From assembly GCA_018065295.1 (NCBI GenBank), contig JAGHTQ010000090.1, positions 1 to 21,072 on the forward strand: a stretch of DNA of 21,072 bases, read 5' to 3'. Below the pieces are notes generated by a model. That model saw only the letters and a list, made by a program, of their open reading frames with translations. It made no database searches and was not told the origin of the DNA. Made by a program: the position numbers and the translations under genes. Shown here in pieces: positions 1-6,533 of this stretch (positions are counted from its first letter, which is position 1; each line of letters starts with the position of its first letter). Source of the stretch: Candidatus Colimonas fimequi. GTDB taxonomy: Bacteria; Bacillota; Clostridia; Peptostreptococcales; Anaerovoracaceae.

Positions 1-1
1 G

Positions 2-667
2 CCACACGAAGGAACGCTCACTGGCGACAGCAAATACGGTCGCGTTCCAATGAACCTTGATATTCCAGACACAAGACAGGTTCTCGATATAGATAGAGCA
101 AGCGAATTTCTCAAAGTTTGCAGACGTTTCGCAGTTGTTAACTGTATCTGCCGCGAAGCCAGAGATCTTCAGGGCGGTCGCGAATGTGACTATCCTAAGG
201 ACGTATGTCTCCTCTTTGACGAAAGTGCCGACGGCGCTATCGCCTGGGAAATGGGGCGCGAGATCACATATGACGAGGCCCTTGAAATCATCAAAGATTG
301 CCGTGAACTTGGCCTGGTTCAGGTTATCAGCAATGCAGAACATCCACTGGCAATGTGCAATTGTTGCGATTGTTGCTGCCTTTGCCTGAGAACTGCTGCC
401 CGTAACGAGTCATCCATGCTGGAAGTTTCACGTTTCACAGTTGACGTTATCAACCAGCCAGAATGTATTCACTGCGGCGCATGCACTAAGATTTGTCCTA
501 ATAATGCTATCGAAGTTCACGACCATTACATTTCAGCCAATCCACATAAGTGCTATGGCTGTGGACTTTGCGTGAGCAAGTGCCCTAAGGCGGTACTGAG
601 AATGGTCAAGAAACCTGGCGCACCAGACAAACTCGAGCGCCAGAGCCTGAAGAGAATTTACATGTAG
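2..667 (+). CDS. 4Fe-4S cluster-binding protein, 5'-truncated by window edge
   Basis: The reading frame is open to the left edge of the window, so this is the C-terminal 221 residues of a longer gene; the first in-frame ATG (position 50) is probably internal. It ends with two classic ferredoxin motifs: CIHCGACTKICP (nt 464-499) and CYGCGLCVSKCP (nt 551-586), each able to hold a [4Fe-4S] cluster. Ahead of them is an unusual knot of seven cysteines in ten residues, CNCCDCCCLC (nt 356-385), and further Cys in NCIC and DVCLLFD. This arrangement recalls a family of about 350-400 aa clostridial Fe-S proteins with an N-terminal winged-helix-like part, whose exact role is not known to me. No membrane segment is visible. 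hypA starts 7 nt after its stop, so it is probably co-transcribed with hypA and hypB. An electron-transfer or redox-sensing role is inference. Confidence 0.85.
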   Translation, partial: PHEGTLTGDSKYGRVPMNLDIPDTRQVLDIDRASEFLKVCRRFAVVNCICREARDLQGGRECDYPKDVCLLFDESADGAIAWEMGREITYDEALEIIKDCRELGLVQVISNAEHPLAMCNCCDCCCLCLRTAARNESSMLEVSRFTVDVINQPECIHCGACTKICPNNAIEVHDHYISANPHKCYGCGLCVSKCPKAVLRMVKKPGAPDKLERQSLKRIYM

Positions 668-674
668 GTGGCCC

Positions 675-1022
675 ATGCACGAATCATCACTAGTAGAATT
701 CACACTGAACGCCGTCGAAGATAAAGCGGCGTCCATGAACATAAAAAAGGTAACTCTCATCCACTTGACCTGCGGCAAAATGCGCGGCGCCATTCCTCAG
801 TTAATGAACGAGGCTTTTCGCCTGCTGACCCCCGCCCGCCCAATGTTTCACGGCGCAGTTCTTGAGATGGAAGAGACTCCAATTATCGCCAAATGTCGCG
901 CCTGCAACAGCCAGCACGAAATCGAGGAATTTCACGACATCACCTGCCCTGCTTGCGGCGGCAAAGAATACGATATAATTTCCGGGGAAGAATTACGAAT
1001 CGACTATTTCGAAGGGGAATAA
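675..1022 (+). CDS. hypA: Hydrogenase/urease nickel incorporation protein HypA
   Basis: The 115-residue protein has the normal length for HypA, the cytosolic metallochaperone that delivers nickel with HypB during maturation of [NiFe] hydrogenase (and in some bacteria urease). It begins MHESS; the Met1-His2-Glu3 terminus is the family's nickel ligand set, which strongly fixes the start. The zinc site is the pair CRAC (C74, C77) and CPAC (C91, C94). The SD is AGGTGG at 666-671, 3 nt before the ATG. The stop is followed by hypB after 1 nt, implying coupled translation. No hypC, D, E, F or hydrogenase subunit is visible here; such genes could lie left of the window or elsewhere. Family assignment is secure; the client enzyme is unknown. 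Confidence 0.95.
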   Translation: MHESSLVEFTLNAVEDKAASMNIKKVTLIHLTCGKMRGAIPQLMNEAFRLLTPARPMFHGAVLEMEETPIIAKCRACNSQHEIEEFHDITCPACGGKEYDIISGEELRIDYFEGE

Positions 1023-1023
1023 A

Positions 1024-1686
1024 ATGAAAATACTATTCGAACAAGATATATTACAAGAAAACGCTCATCAGGCGGAGCTTAACAAATCCGCTTTCGGGGA
1101 CACGCTGGTAATTAACATCATCGGCTCTCCAGGATGCGGCAAGACTACTTTGCTTGAAAAGACTATCGACGCCCTGGCAGGTGAACTGAATATCGGCATA
1201 ATCGAGGGCGACATTTATACTGCAAAGGATGCAGATCGCATCTCCCACCACCAGGTACCGGTTATCCAGTGCAACACCGCTGGCGGCTGCCACCTGAGCG
1301 CCGAGATTATTGCCAAGGCTACAGCAGAGCTGAACGCAGGTGCCCTGGATATTCTCATTATCGAGAACGTTGGCAACCTGGTTTGCCCAGCCGAGTTCGA
1401 CCTGGGCGAAGACCACAAAGTGGCAGTGCTCAGCGTAGTTGAAGGCGACGATAAACCAGCCAAGTATCCACTCCTTTTCCAGGAAGCAGGAATGATCATC
1501 ATCAACAAGTGCGATTTCCTGGAACTGACCAATTTCAATATGGATAGCGCCATCGCCGACCTGCGCGGTCTCAACGAAAACGCACCGATTATCCAGATGG
1601 CCGCATACAAAGACGACGGCCTTGAGCCATGGTTTCAGTGGCTTCGCGATGAAGTTAAGAGCAAAAGAAATAGAGCTGATGCATAG
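1024..1686 (+). CDS. hypB: Hydrogenase nickel incorporation GTPase HypB
   Basis: This 220-residue SIMIBI-class GTPase works with HypA to load nickel into hydrogenase or another Ni enzyme. The P-loop is GSPGCGKT (34-41), the G-domain NKCD motif is at 161-164, and the metal-binding Cys-His pair in GGCHL (C89-H90) with C121 of NLVCP matches the dimer-interface Zn/Ni site of the family. The N-terminus is short: it has neither the CCGCGC-type high-affinity nickel motif of some proteobacterial HypB proteins nor a His-rich storage stretch. The SD-like GAAGGGG overlaps the end of hypA. The stop codon TAG (1684-1686) lies inside the hairpin of the following terminator. It is probably the last gene of the Fe-S/hypA/hypB operon. 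Confidence 0.96.
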   Translation: MKILFEQDILQENAHQAELNKSAFGDTLVINIIGSPGCGKTTLLEKTIDALAGELNIGIIEGDIYTAKDADRISHHQVPVIQCNTAGGCHLSAEIIAKATAELNAGALDILIIENVGNLVCPAEFDLGEDHKVAVLSVVEGDDKPAKYPLLFQEAGMIIINKCDFLELTNFNMDSAIADLRGLNENAPIIQMAAYKDDGLEPWFQWLRDEVKSKRNRADA

Positions 1687-1702
1687 CATCAGCTCTTTAT
1701 TA
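1672..1702. terminator. Bidirectional intrinsic terminator between hypB and aminotransferase gene
   Basis: An 11-bp perfect stem (AGAGCTGATGC at 1672-1682 with GCATCAGCTCT at 1686-1696) encloses a 3-nt loop and is followed by TTTATTATT on the + strand. On the - strand the stem is followed by ATTTCTTTT, so it can serve both convergent transcripts. The hypB stop codon lies in the loop and 3' arm. Confidence 0.85.
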
Positions 1703-1714
1703 TTGTGTCATGTA

Positions 1715-2842
1715 TTATGCAAGTTCTCTCTTAAATACTTCAACCATATCGCACTCTACTGGAACGCCCAGCTTAGTCAGCGCACCCTGCAGTGCATTCA
1801 GCGTCTCAATCATATCAGCTTCGTTGGCGTTCTCGCCCATGTGGCCAATACGAAGAACCTTGCCAGCCAGAACGTCGAATGAACCAGTAATCATAATACC
1901 GAATTCGTTCTTCATGATGTCCAGAATCTGTGTGTCAGTCACGCCTTCTGGTACTTCGAAAACAGTAACGGTATTCGCTGACTTCTTAACATAAACGTGC
2001 AGGCCAGCTTCAGTTACTGCAGTGCGGCATGCATTCGCGATGCGAGCGTGGCGACCGATAGGATCTTCTTCAGCCAGATAATTATCTACGGCAACGGCAA
2101 GACCCATAATGTCACTGATTGGCATTGTGTATGGGAACCACTTGTCTTCGTAATAAGTCTTGAATGTAAGGATGTTGGCATAGAATGAAGCGATTGGAGT
2201 ATTACGACCTTCCATTGCAGCCATTGCCTTGTCGCTTACCCAAACCATTGTCAGTCCTGGAGGGGCACTCAGTGCCTTCTGTGATCCTCCGCAAAGAATG
2301 TCGATCTGACTTCCATCGAAATCAACAGGTTCGCCGAACATTGCAGCAACAGAATCTACAACTGTCAGAATTCCGTACTCTGCCAGAATTGGACAAAGCT
2401 CATCGATTGGATTGAGCATTCCGCTAGGTGTATCGCAGTGAACCAGTGTTGCATATTTGAAGTCGTGATCCTTCTCAAGATATGCACGAAGCTCCTCAGC
2501 TGTGAACGGCTCAGTGTAGTCCTTAGTGAAAAGAACTGGCTCGCCGCCGTACATTGAGATGAATCCGTCGAAACCGCGACCGAAAATACCGTTGTCAAGA
2601 ACAAGTACTCTGTCACCTGGCTCTGTCAGTGAAGCACAAGCTGCTTCAAGACCCAGGATGCCTTCGCCATCCATGATATATGCGCGACCTGAACAATTCA
2701 TAATCTTCTCCAGCTTATCGCAGATTACCTTGTAGTCTTCTGCGAACTGTGGATCAACATCAGGGTTTGTGAACATGAGGCTTCTCGCCATTCTTACGTT
2801 TTCGCGAACCTGTGTTGGTCCTGCTGTCATTAATTTAGCCAT
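1715..2842 (-). CDS. Class V PLP-dependent aminotransferase (alanine/serine-glyoxylate type)
   Basis: This 375-residue fold-type I enzyme belongs to the alanine-glyoxylate / serine-pyruvate aminotransferase group, which also contains the purine-catabolic (S)-ureidoglycine-glyoxylate aminotransferase (PucG). The catalytic lysine is K189 in CGGSQKALSAPPGL; the cofactor-contacting Asp is D163 in VVDSVAAMFG; the substrate/PLP loop is HCDTPSG (135-141). An open frame extends upstream to 3016, but it lies within the ECF gene. I chose the ATG at 2842 because GGGGAT sits just upstream, MTAGPT is a typical family N-terminus, and it overlaps the preceding stop as TAATG. Which amino donor and acceptor it uses is not readable. 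Its position opposite an operon with an allantoate hydrolase-like gene makes a ureidoglycine or glyoxylate role worth testing, but that is inference. Confidence 0.92.
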   Translation of the reverse strand: MAKLMTAGPTQVRENVRMARSLMFTNPDVDPQFAEDYKVICDKLEKIMNCSGRAYIMDGEGILGLEAACASLTEPGDRVLVLDNGIFGRGFDGFISMYGGEPVLFTKDYTEPFTAEELRAYLEKDHDFKYATLVHCDTPSGMLNPIDELCPILAEYGILTVVDSVAAMFGEPVDFDGSQIDILCGGSQKALSAPPGLTMVWVSDKAMAAMEGRNTPIASFYANILTFKTYYEDKWFPYTMPISDIMGLAVAVDNYLAEEDPIGRHARIANACRTAVTEAGLHVYVKKSANTVTVFEVPEGVTDTQILDIMKNEFGIMITGSFDVLAGKVLRIGHMGENANEADMIETLNALQGALTKLGVPVECDMVEVFKRELA

Positions 2843-3396
2843 TACTTTATCCCCATCTTTCTTACAATATCTGCAAGTCTTGGTGCGAACGGCAGAACGA
2901 TGATTCCTGCCAGCATTACCTGAATGATGTTGCCTGGAATTGAACCGAATGGAACAATCCAGTTGTGATAGAGGAATACTTCTGCGAAGTAATATCCTAC
3001 AATCTTGATAATGCATGCAACTACGATTGCTACAATATATTTAACTGCTGGCTTAGTGTCCCACTTCTCAGCGATAAGGCCAGATACCCAGCCCATTGCA
3101 CCTACAATTACAAATGTGAAAGGTGCCCATGCTGTCCATCCCGAAAACAGATCAAAGAGACCCATTCCGAAGCCACCTGCGATGGCGCCTGTCTTCTTAC
3201 CGAAGACGAATGCCCCCAGGAAAAGTGGTACATTGCCCAGATGAATCAGACCCCCATTTCCCACGATAGGAAGTCTTACATTAATGAACATTGTTACTAC
3301 GAAAGTGAGCGCAATAAACAGTGCGTTTATTACCAGCATTTTCGTATTTTGCCCACGTTCTTCACGTGAACCTAATGCATTATTATTTTCACCCAT
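2842..3396 (-). CDS. ECF transporter S component (substrate-binding membrane subunit)
   Basis: The 184-residue integral membrane protein is the right size for an energy-coupling-factor S component, which captures a vitamin or precursor and docks on a shared EcfA-EcfA'-EcfT module. Hydrophobic segments are visible at about 20-40, 45-65, 70-85, 90-110, 118-140 and 150-172. The block GGLIHLGNVPLFLGAFVFG, followed by GAIAGGFGMGLFDLFSGW, is typical of the family that includes HmpT, QrtT and PdxU-like transporters. No ATPase or EcfT gene is nearby, as expected for group II systems. The SD AGGAGG (3406-3411) lies 9 nt from the ATG. Its stop overlaps the aminotransferase start by one base, so both are made together. 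Because the partner is PLP-dependent, vitamin B6 is a reasonable but unproven substrate. Confidence 0.9.
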   Translation of the reverse strand: MGENNNALGSREERGQNTKMLVINALFIALTFVVTMFINVRLPIVGNGGLIHLGNVPLFLGAFVFGKKTGAIAGGFGMGLFDLFSGWTAWAPFTFVIVGAMGWVSGLIAEKWDTKPAVKYIVAIVVACIIKIVGYYFAEVFLYHNWIVPFGSIPGNIIQVMLAGIIVLPFAPRLADIVRKMGIK

Positions 3397-3427
3397 AAAT
3401 CCTAACCTCCTTTATTTGATGTATTCG

Positions 3428-3456
3428 ATTATATACGCAAAGTGACCACGTTGGAA
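3428..3456 (-). promoter_or_regulatory. Probable sigma-A promoter for ECF-aminotransferase operon
   Basis: On the - strand a perfect -10 TATAAT lies at 3428-3433, about 32 nt from the ECF start codon. The best -35 at 17-bp spacing is the weak TTCCAA (3451-3456). The resulting leader would be about 25 nt, just enough for the SD. The poor -35 suggests activator dependence or a different promoter, hence modest confidence. Confidence 0.5.
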
Positions 3457-3481
3457 TACACACTTTTTATTATTTTAACAA

Positions 3482-3521
3482 GTACAGTTTGCGCATAATG
3501 TCCCTTATATGCACACTGTAC
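3482..3521. repeat. 40-bp imperfect inverted repeat in divergent spacer
   Basis: Outer arms GTACAGT (3482-3488) and ACTGTAC (3515-3521) are perfect. Inner arms GCATA (3493-3497) and TATGC (3508-3512) extend the dyad, with an asymmetric internal loop. It lies upstream of both divergent promoters (26 bp from the ECF -35, 71 bp from the purB -35). It could be an operator for a dimeric regulator or an RNA hairpin of an upstream transcript; no long T-tract follows, so a terminator is unlikely. Confidence 0.5.
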
Positions 3522-3591
3522 CCTAATTTCTTATTGTTTCGAGGCAACAATTAACTTTCTATATATAAATGAAGGGAACACACCCCTTTTA

Positions 3592-3621
3592 TTGTGCAAT
3601 TCAGGCGTTTTATGATATAAT
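3592..3621 (+). promoter_or_regulatory. Promoter of the purB operon
   Basis: TTGTGC (3592-3597), 18-bp spacer, then TATAAT (3616-3621) preceded by TG one base away, giving an extended -10 (TGATATAAT). The start point is predicted near 3628, leaving a leader of about 105 nt before purB. A short AAGGG/CCCTT hairpin lies just upstream (about 3573-3589). Confidence 0.75.
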
Positions 3622-3627
3622 CTAGTG

Positions 3628-3724
3628 TGTATGATTAGGTGGCGACTTATGTCCTGAATCATGCGAGTTCATCTGGGATTTTCGCAGGTGAAACAATGCT
3701 AAGACAATCATTAATTAAAAGGAG
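3628..3724 (+). promoter_or_regulatory. Structured 5' leader of purB, candidate cis-regulatory RNA
   Basis: Between the predicted start point and the SD (AAAAGGAG, ending at 3724) the leader can fold into two hairpins. Hairpin 1 pairs ATGATTAGG (3631-3639) with CCT (3653-3655) and AATCAT (3657-3662). Hairpin 2 pairs TTCATCTG (3668-3675) with CAGGTGAA (3685-3692) with one G-U. Competing pairings exist: ATGATT (3631-3636) also complements AATCAT at 3706-3711 close to the SD; CATCT also complements AGGTG at 3637-3641; and GCGA (3663-3666) complements TCGC in the loop of hairpin 2, allowing a pseudoknot. I do not recognise the purine, PRPP, ZTP or THF riboswitch consensus in it. A switch-like role is inference. 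Confidence 0.45.
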
Positions 3725-3733
3725 CATATACAT

Positions 3734-5170
3734 ATGGATAAGAATCAGAATTATACAAGTTCTCTTTCCGAAAGATACCCAAGCCCTGAGATGAAATACC
3801 TCTTCTCACCAGAGAAGAAGTTTAGAACATGGCGTAAGCTGTGGATTGCTCTTGCTGAAACAGAGCAGGAACTTGGTCTTGATATCACAGACGAACAGAT
3901 TGCAGAACTGAAGGCAGCAGCAGAAGACATCGACTACGAAGCTGCTAAGGAACGTGAGAAGATCGTAAGACACGACGTTATGTCACACGTTTACGCTTAC
4001 GGACTCAAGTGCCCAACAGCTAAGGGCATTATCCATCTGGGCGCAACTTCATGTTATGTTGGCGATAACACAGACCTGATTATCATGACAGAAGGACTGC
4101 AGCTTATCCGTAAGAAGCTCATCAATGTCATTGCAAACCTTGCTAAGTTTGCAGACGAATACAAGGCTATGCCTACACTGGGTTTCACACACTTCCAGCC
4201 AGCACAGCCAACAACAGTTGGTAAGAGAGCATCACTTTGGCTCCACGACCTGACACTCGACCTTGAAGAACTGGACTTCGTTCTCGATCACATGAAGCTT
4301 CTTGGTTCTAAGGGTACAACTGGTACACAGGCAAGCTTCCTCGAACTCTTCGATGGCGACCTTGAGAAGGTTAAGCAGATCGACGGCAAGATTGCTGAGA
4401 AGATGGGATTCGACGCATGTTACCCAGTATCAGGTCAGACTTACTCAAGAAAGATCGACTCAAGAGTAACTAACGTTCTGGCAAGTATCGCACAGAGTGC
4501 TCACAAGTTCAGTAACGACGTAAGATTACTTCAGCACCTGAAGGAAATCGAAGAACCATTCGAGAAGAACCAGATCGGTTCATCAGCAATGGCATATAAG
4601 AGAAATCCTATGAGATCAGAGAGAATCGCAGCTCTGGCTAACTATGTTATCTCAGATGCTACTAACCCAGCTATCACAGCTGCTACTCAGTGGTTTGAAA
4701 GAACTCTGGATGACTCAGCAAACAAGAGAATCGCAATCAGCGAAGCGTTCCTGGCAACTGATGGTATCCTGGAACTTTACATGAACATCTCATCAAACCT
4801 GGTTGTTTACCCTAAGGTAATCGAAGCTAGACTGATGAGCGAACTTCCATTCATGGCTACAGAGAACATCATGATGGATGCTGTTAAGGCTGGCGGCGAC
4901 AGACAGGAACTTCACGAACTTATCAGAACTCATTCAATGGCTGCTGGTAAGGTTGTTAAGGAAGAAGGTAAGGCTAACGACCTTCTTGATAGAATTGCTG
5001 CAGACCCTGCATTCAACACAACAAAGGAACAGCTCATGGAACACATGAAGCCTGAACTTTATACTGGTTGTGCTGCTTCACAGGTTGAGGCATTCCTGGC
5101 TAACGTAGTTAACCCAATCATCGAAGCTAATAAGGACGCACTCGGCATGCAGGCTGAGATTAATGTATAA
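3734..5170 (+). CDS. purB: Adenylosuccinate lyase
   Basis: The 478-residue protein is a fumarase/aspartase-superfamily lyase acting twice in purine synthesis: SAICAR to AICAR, and adenylosuccinate to AMP, each releasing fumarate. Its length and sequence (HLGATSCYVGDNTD, THFQPAQPTTVGKR) match the longer, animal-like PurB group. The general acid/base His is in THFQPAQPT (H153), and the mobile catalytic serine loop is the superfamily signature GSSAMAYKRNP (282-292). The start is fixed by AAAAGGAG about 9 nt upstream. purA follows after 17 nt with its own SD. Arg codons are mainly AGA with some CGT, and Lys codons are largely AAG, a bias that may reflect high expression. A structured leader and an extended -10 promoter precede it, so it heads the five-gene operon. 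Confidence 0.97.
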   Translation: MDKNQNYTSSLSERYPSPEMKYLFSPEKKFRTWRKLWIALAETEQELGLDITDEQIAELKAAAEDIDYEAAKEREKIVRHDVMSHVYAYGLKCPTAKGIIHLGATSCYVGDNTDLIIMTEGLQLIRKKLINVIANLAKFADEYKAMPTLGFTHFQPAQPTTVGKRASLWLHDLTLDLEELDFVLDHMKLLGSKGTTGTQASFLELFDGDLEKVKQIDGKIAEKMGFDACYPVSGQTYSRKIDSRVTNVLASIAQSAHKFSNDVRLLQHLKEIEEPFEKNQIGSSAMAYKRNPMRSERIAALANYVISDATNPAITAATQWFERTLDDSANKRIAISEAFLATDGILELYMNISSNLVVYPKVIEARLMSELPFMATENIMMDAVKAGGDRQELHELIRTHSMAAGKVVKEEGKANDLLDRIAADPAFNTTKEQLMEHMKPELYTGCAASQVEAFLANVVNPIIEANKDALGMQAEINV

Positions 5171-5187
5171 ACGAAAGGAGCTTTATT

Positions 5188-6480
5188 ATGGCAAAAGCAA
5201 TTGTAGGCGCTAACTGGGGCGACGAAGGTAAAGGTAAAATCACTGACATGCTGGCACAGGAGGCTGATATTATTATCCGTTTCCAGGGCGGAAGCAACGC
5301 AGGTCACACAATCAAGAACAATTATGGTAAGTTCGCACTTCACATGCTGCCATCAGGTGTTTTCTATGATCACACTACAAGCATCCTTGGCAACGGCGTA
5401 GCTCTGAACATTCCATACCTGTTTAATGAAATTAAGAGCATCGTTGACGGCGGCGTACCAATGCCTAAGATTCTGGTATCAGACAGAGCACAGGTACTCA
5501 TGCCATATCACATGCAGTTTGATGCATACGAAGAAGAGAGACTGGCTGGTAAGGCATTCGGTTCAACTAAGTCAGGTATCGCTCCTCTTTATTCAGATAA
5601 GTACGCTAAGATCGGCTGGCAGGTACAGGAACTGTTCATGGACGATGAATATCTGAGAGAAAAGGTAGAGAGAATTTGCGCTCTTAAGAACACAATGCTC
5701 AAGCACCTGTACAACAAGCCTGAGCTTGATCCAGACGAAATCATGGCTACACTTCACGAATACAGAGATATGGTAGCTCCATATGTTTGTGACGTTAGCC
5801 TCTTCCTGAGCGAAGCAATTGCAGAAGGTAAGGAAATCCTTCTCGAAGGACAGCTTGGCTCACTTAAGGATACTGACCACGGTATCTACCCAATGGTAAC
5901 TTCATCATCAACACTGGCTGCATTCGGTGCAATCGGTGCTGGTCTTCCACCATACGAAATCAAGGACATCATCACAGTAGTTAAGGCTTACTCAAGTGCA
6001 GTAGGCGGCGGTGCATTCGTAAGTGAAATTCTGGACCCAGAAGAAGCTGACGAACTGCGTAGACGTGGTGGTGACGGTGGCGAATACGGCGCAACAACTG
6101 GCAGACCAAGAAGAGTTGGCTGGTTCGACGCAGTAGCTACTAAGTATGGTTGCATGATTCAGGGTACAACTGAAGTTGCATTCACAGTTCTCGACCCACT
6201 GGGATATCTTGATGAAATCCCAGTATGCGTAGGCTATGAAATCGACGGCGAAGTAACAGACCGATTCCCTACAACATCAAAGCTTGAGAAAGCTAAGCCA
6301 GTTCTCAAGACTCTGCCAGGTTGGAAGTGCGACATCACTGGTATTCGCGAATTCGACAAGCTTCCTATCGAAGCACAGAACTACGTTAACGAAATCGAGA
6401 AGCTGATTGGATTCCCTATCACATACGTTTCAAACGGTCCTGGTAGAGATGACATTATCAAGAGAACTCCTCAACTCTAA
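5188..6480 (+). CDS. purA: Adenylosuccinate synthetase
   Basis: The 430-residue enzyme condenses IMP with aspartate using GTP, giving adenylosuccinate, the substrate of the adjacent PurB. It starts with the family's defining NWGDEGKGK (catalytic D12, phosphate loop) and continues with GGSNAGHT (catalytic H40). The later GATTGRPRRVGWFDAV motif covers the IMP/aspartate-binding arginines. Length is normal. The SD AAAGGAG (5174-5180) is 7 nt from the ATG. Having purA directly after purB puts both steps of the IMP-to-AMP branch under one promoter; with AMP deamination this pair would also run a purine nucleotide cycle, though no deaminase gene is here. The gene is intact with no missing motif. Confidence 0.98.
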   Translation: MAKAIVGANWGDEGKGKITDMLAQEADIIIRFQGGSNAGHTIKNNYGKFALHMLPSGVFYDHTTSILGNGVALNIPYLFNEIKSIVDGGVPMPKILVSDRAQVLMPYHMQFDAYEEERLAGKAFGSTKSGIAPLYSDKYAKIGWQVQELFMDDEYLREKVERICALKNTMLKHLYNKPELDPDEIMATLHEYRDMVAPYVCDVSLFLSEAIAEGKEILLEGQLGSLKDTDHGIYPMVTSSSTLAAFGAIGAGLPPYEIKDIITVVKAYSSAVGGGAFVSEILDPEEADELRRRGGDGGEYGATTGRPRRVGWFDAVATKYGCMIQGTTEVAFTVLDPLGYLDEIPVCVGYEIDGEVTDRFPTTSKLEKAKPVLKTLPGWKCDITGIREFDKLPIEAQNYVNEIEKLIGFPITYVSNGPGRDDIIKRTPQL

Positions 6481-6533
6481 GAAATAAGTCTTCAGAGCGG
6501 AGCTAATTTATAAGTGTTAAGAAGGAGATTATT

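Noticed and set aside
1051..1689. Long antisense open frame opposite hypB
   Set aside because: A mirror of the biased codon use in hypB; no recognisable domain and no SD. Similar shadows opposite the hydantoinase (6828-7328) and M20 gene (8863-9189) were also dropped.
2843..3016. Upstream extension of the aminotransferase reading frame to 433 residues
   Set aside because: It overlaps the ECF coding region out of frame, gives a low-complexity, non-homologous N-terminus and lacks an SD; the ATG at 2842 has one.
2965..3369. 134-codon open frame on the + strand opposite the ECF gene
   Set aside because: The - strand ECF protein has clear membrane segments and family motifs; the + frame has no SD and no recognisable motif.
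3359..3374. CACGTG palindrome resembling parS at the start of the ECF gene
   Set aside because: Several mismatches in both arms of the parS consensus; only the six-base core agrees.
3573..3594. AAGGG/CCCTT hairpin plus TTTTATT as a terminator upstream of the purB promoter
   Set aside because: The stem is only about 5 bp and no + strand gene precedes it in this spacer.
3628..3724. Known purine, PRPP, ZTP or THF riboswitch ahead of purB
   Set aside because: The conserved cores of these classes, as I remember them, are not present; kept only as an unassigned structured leader.
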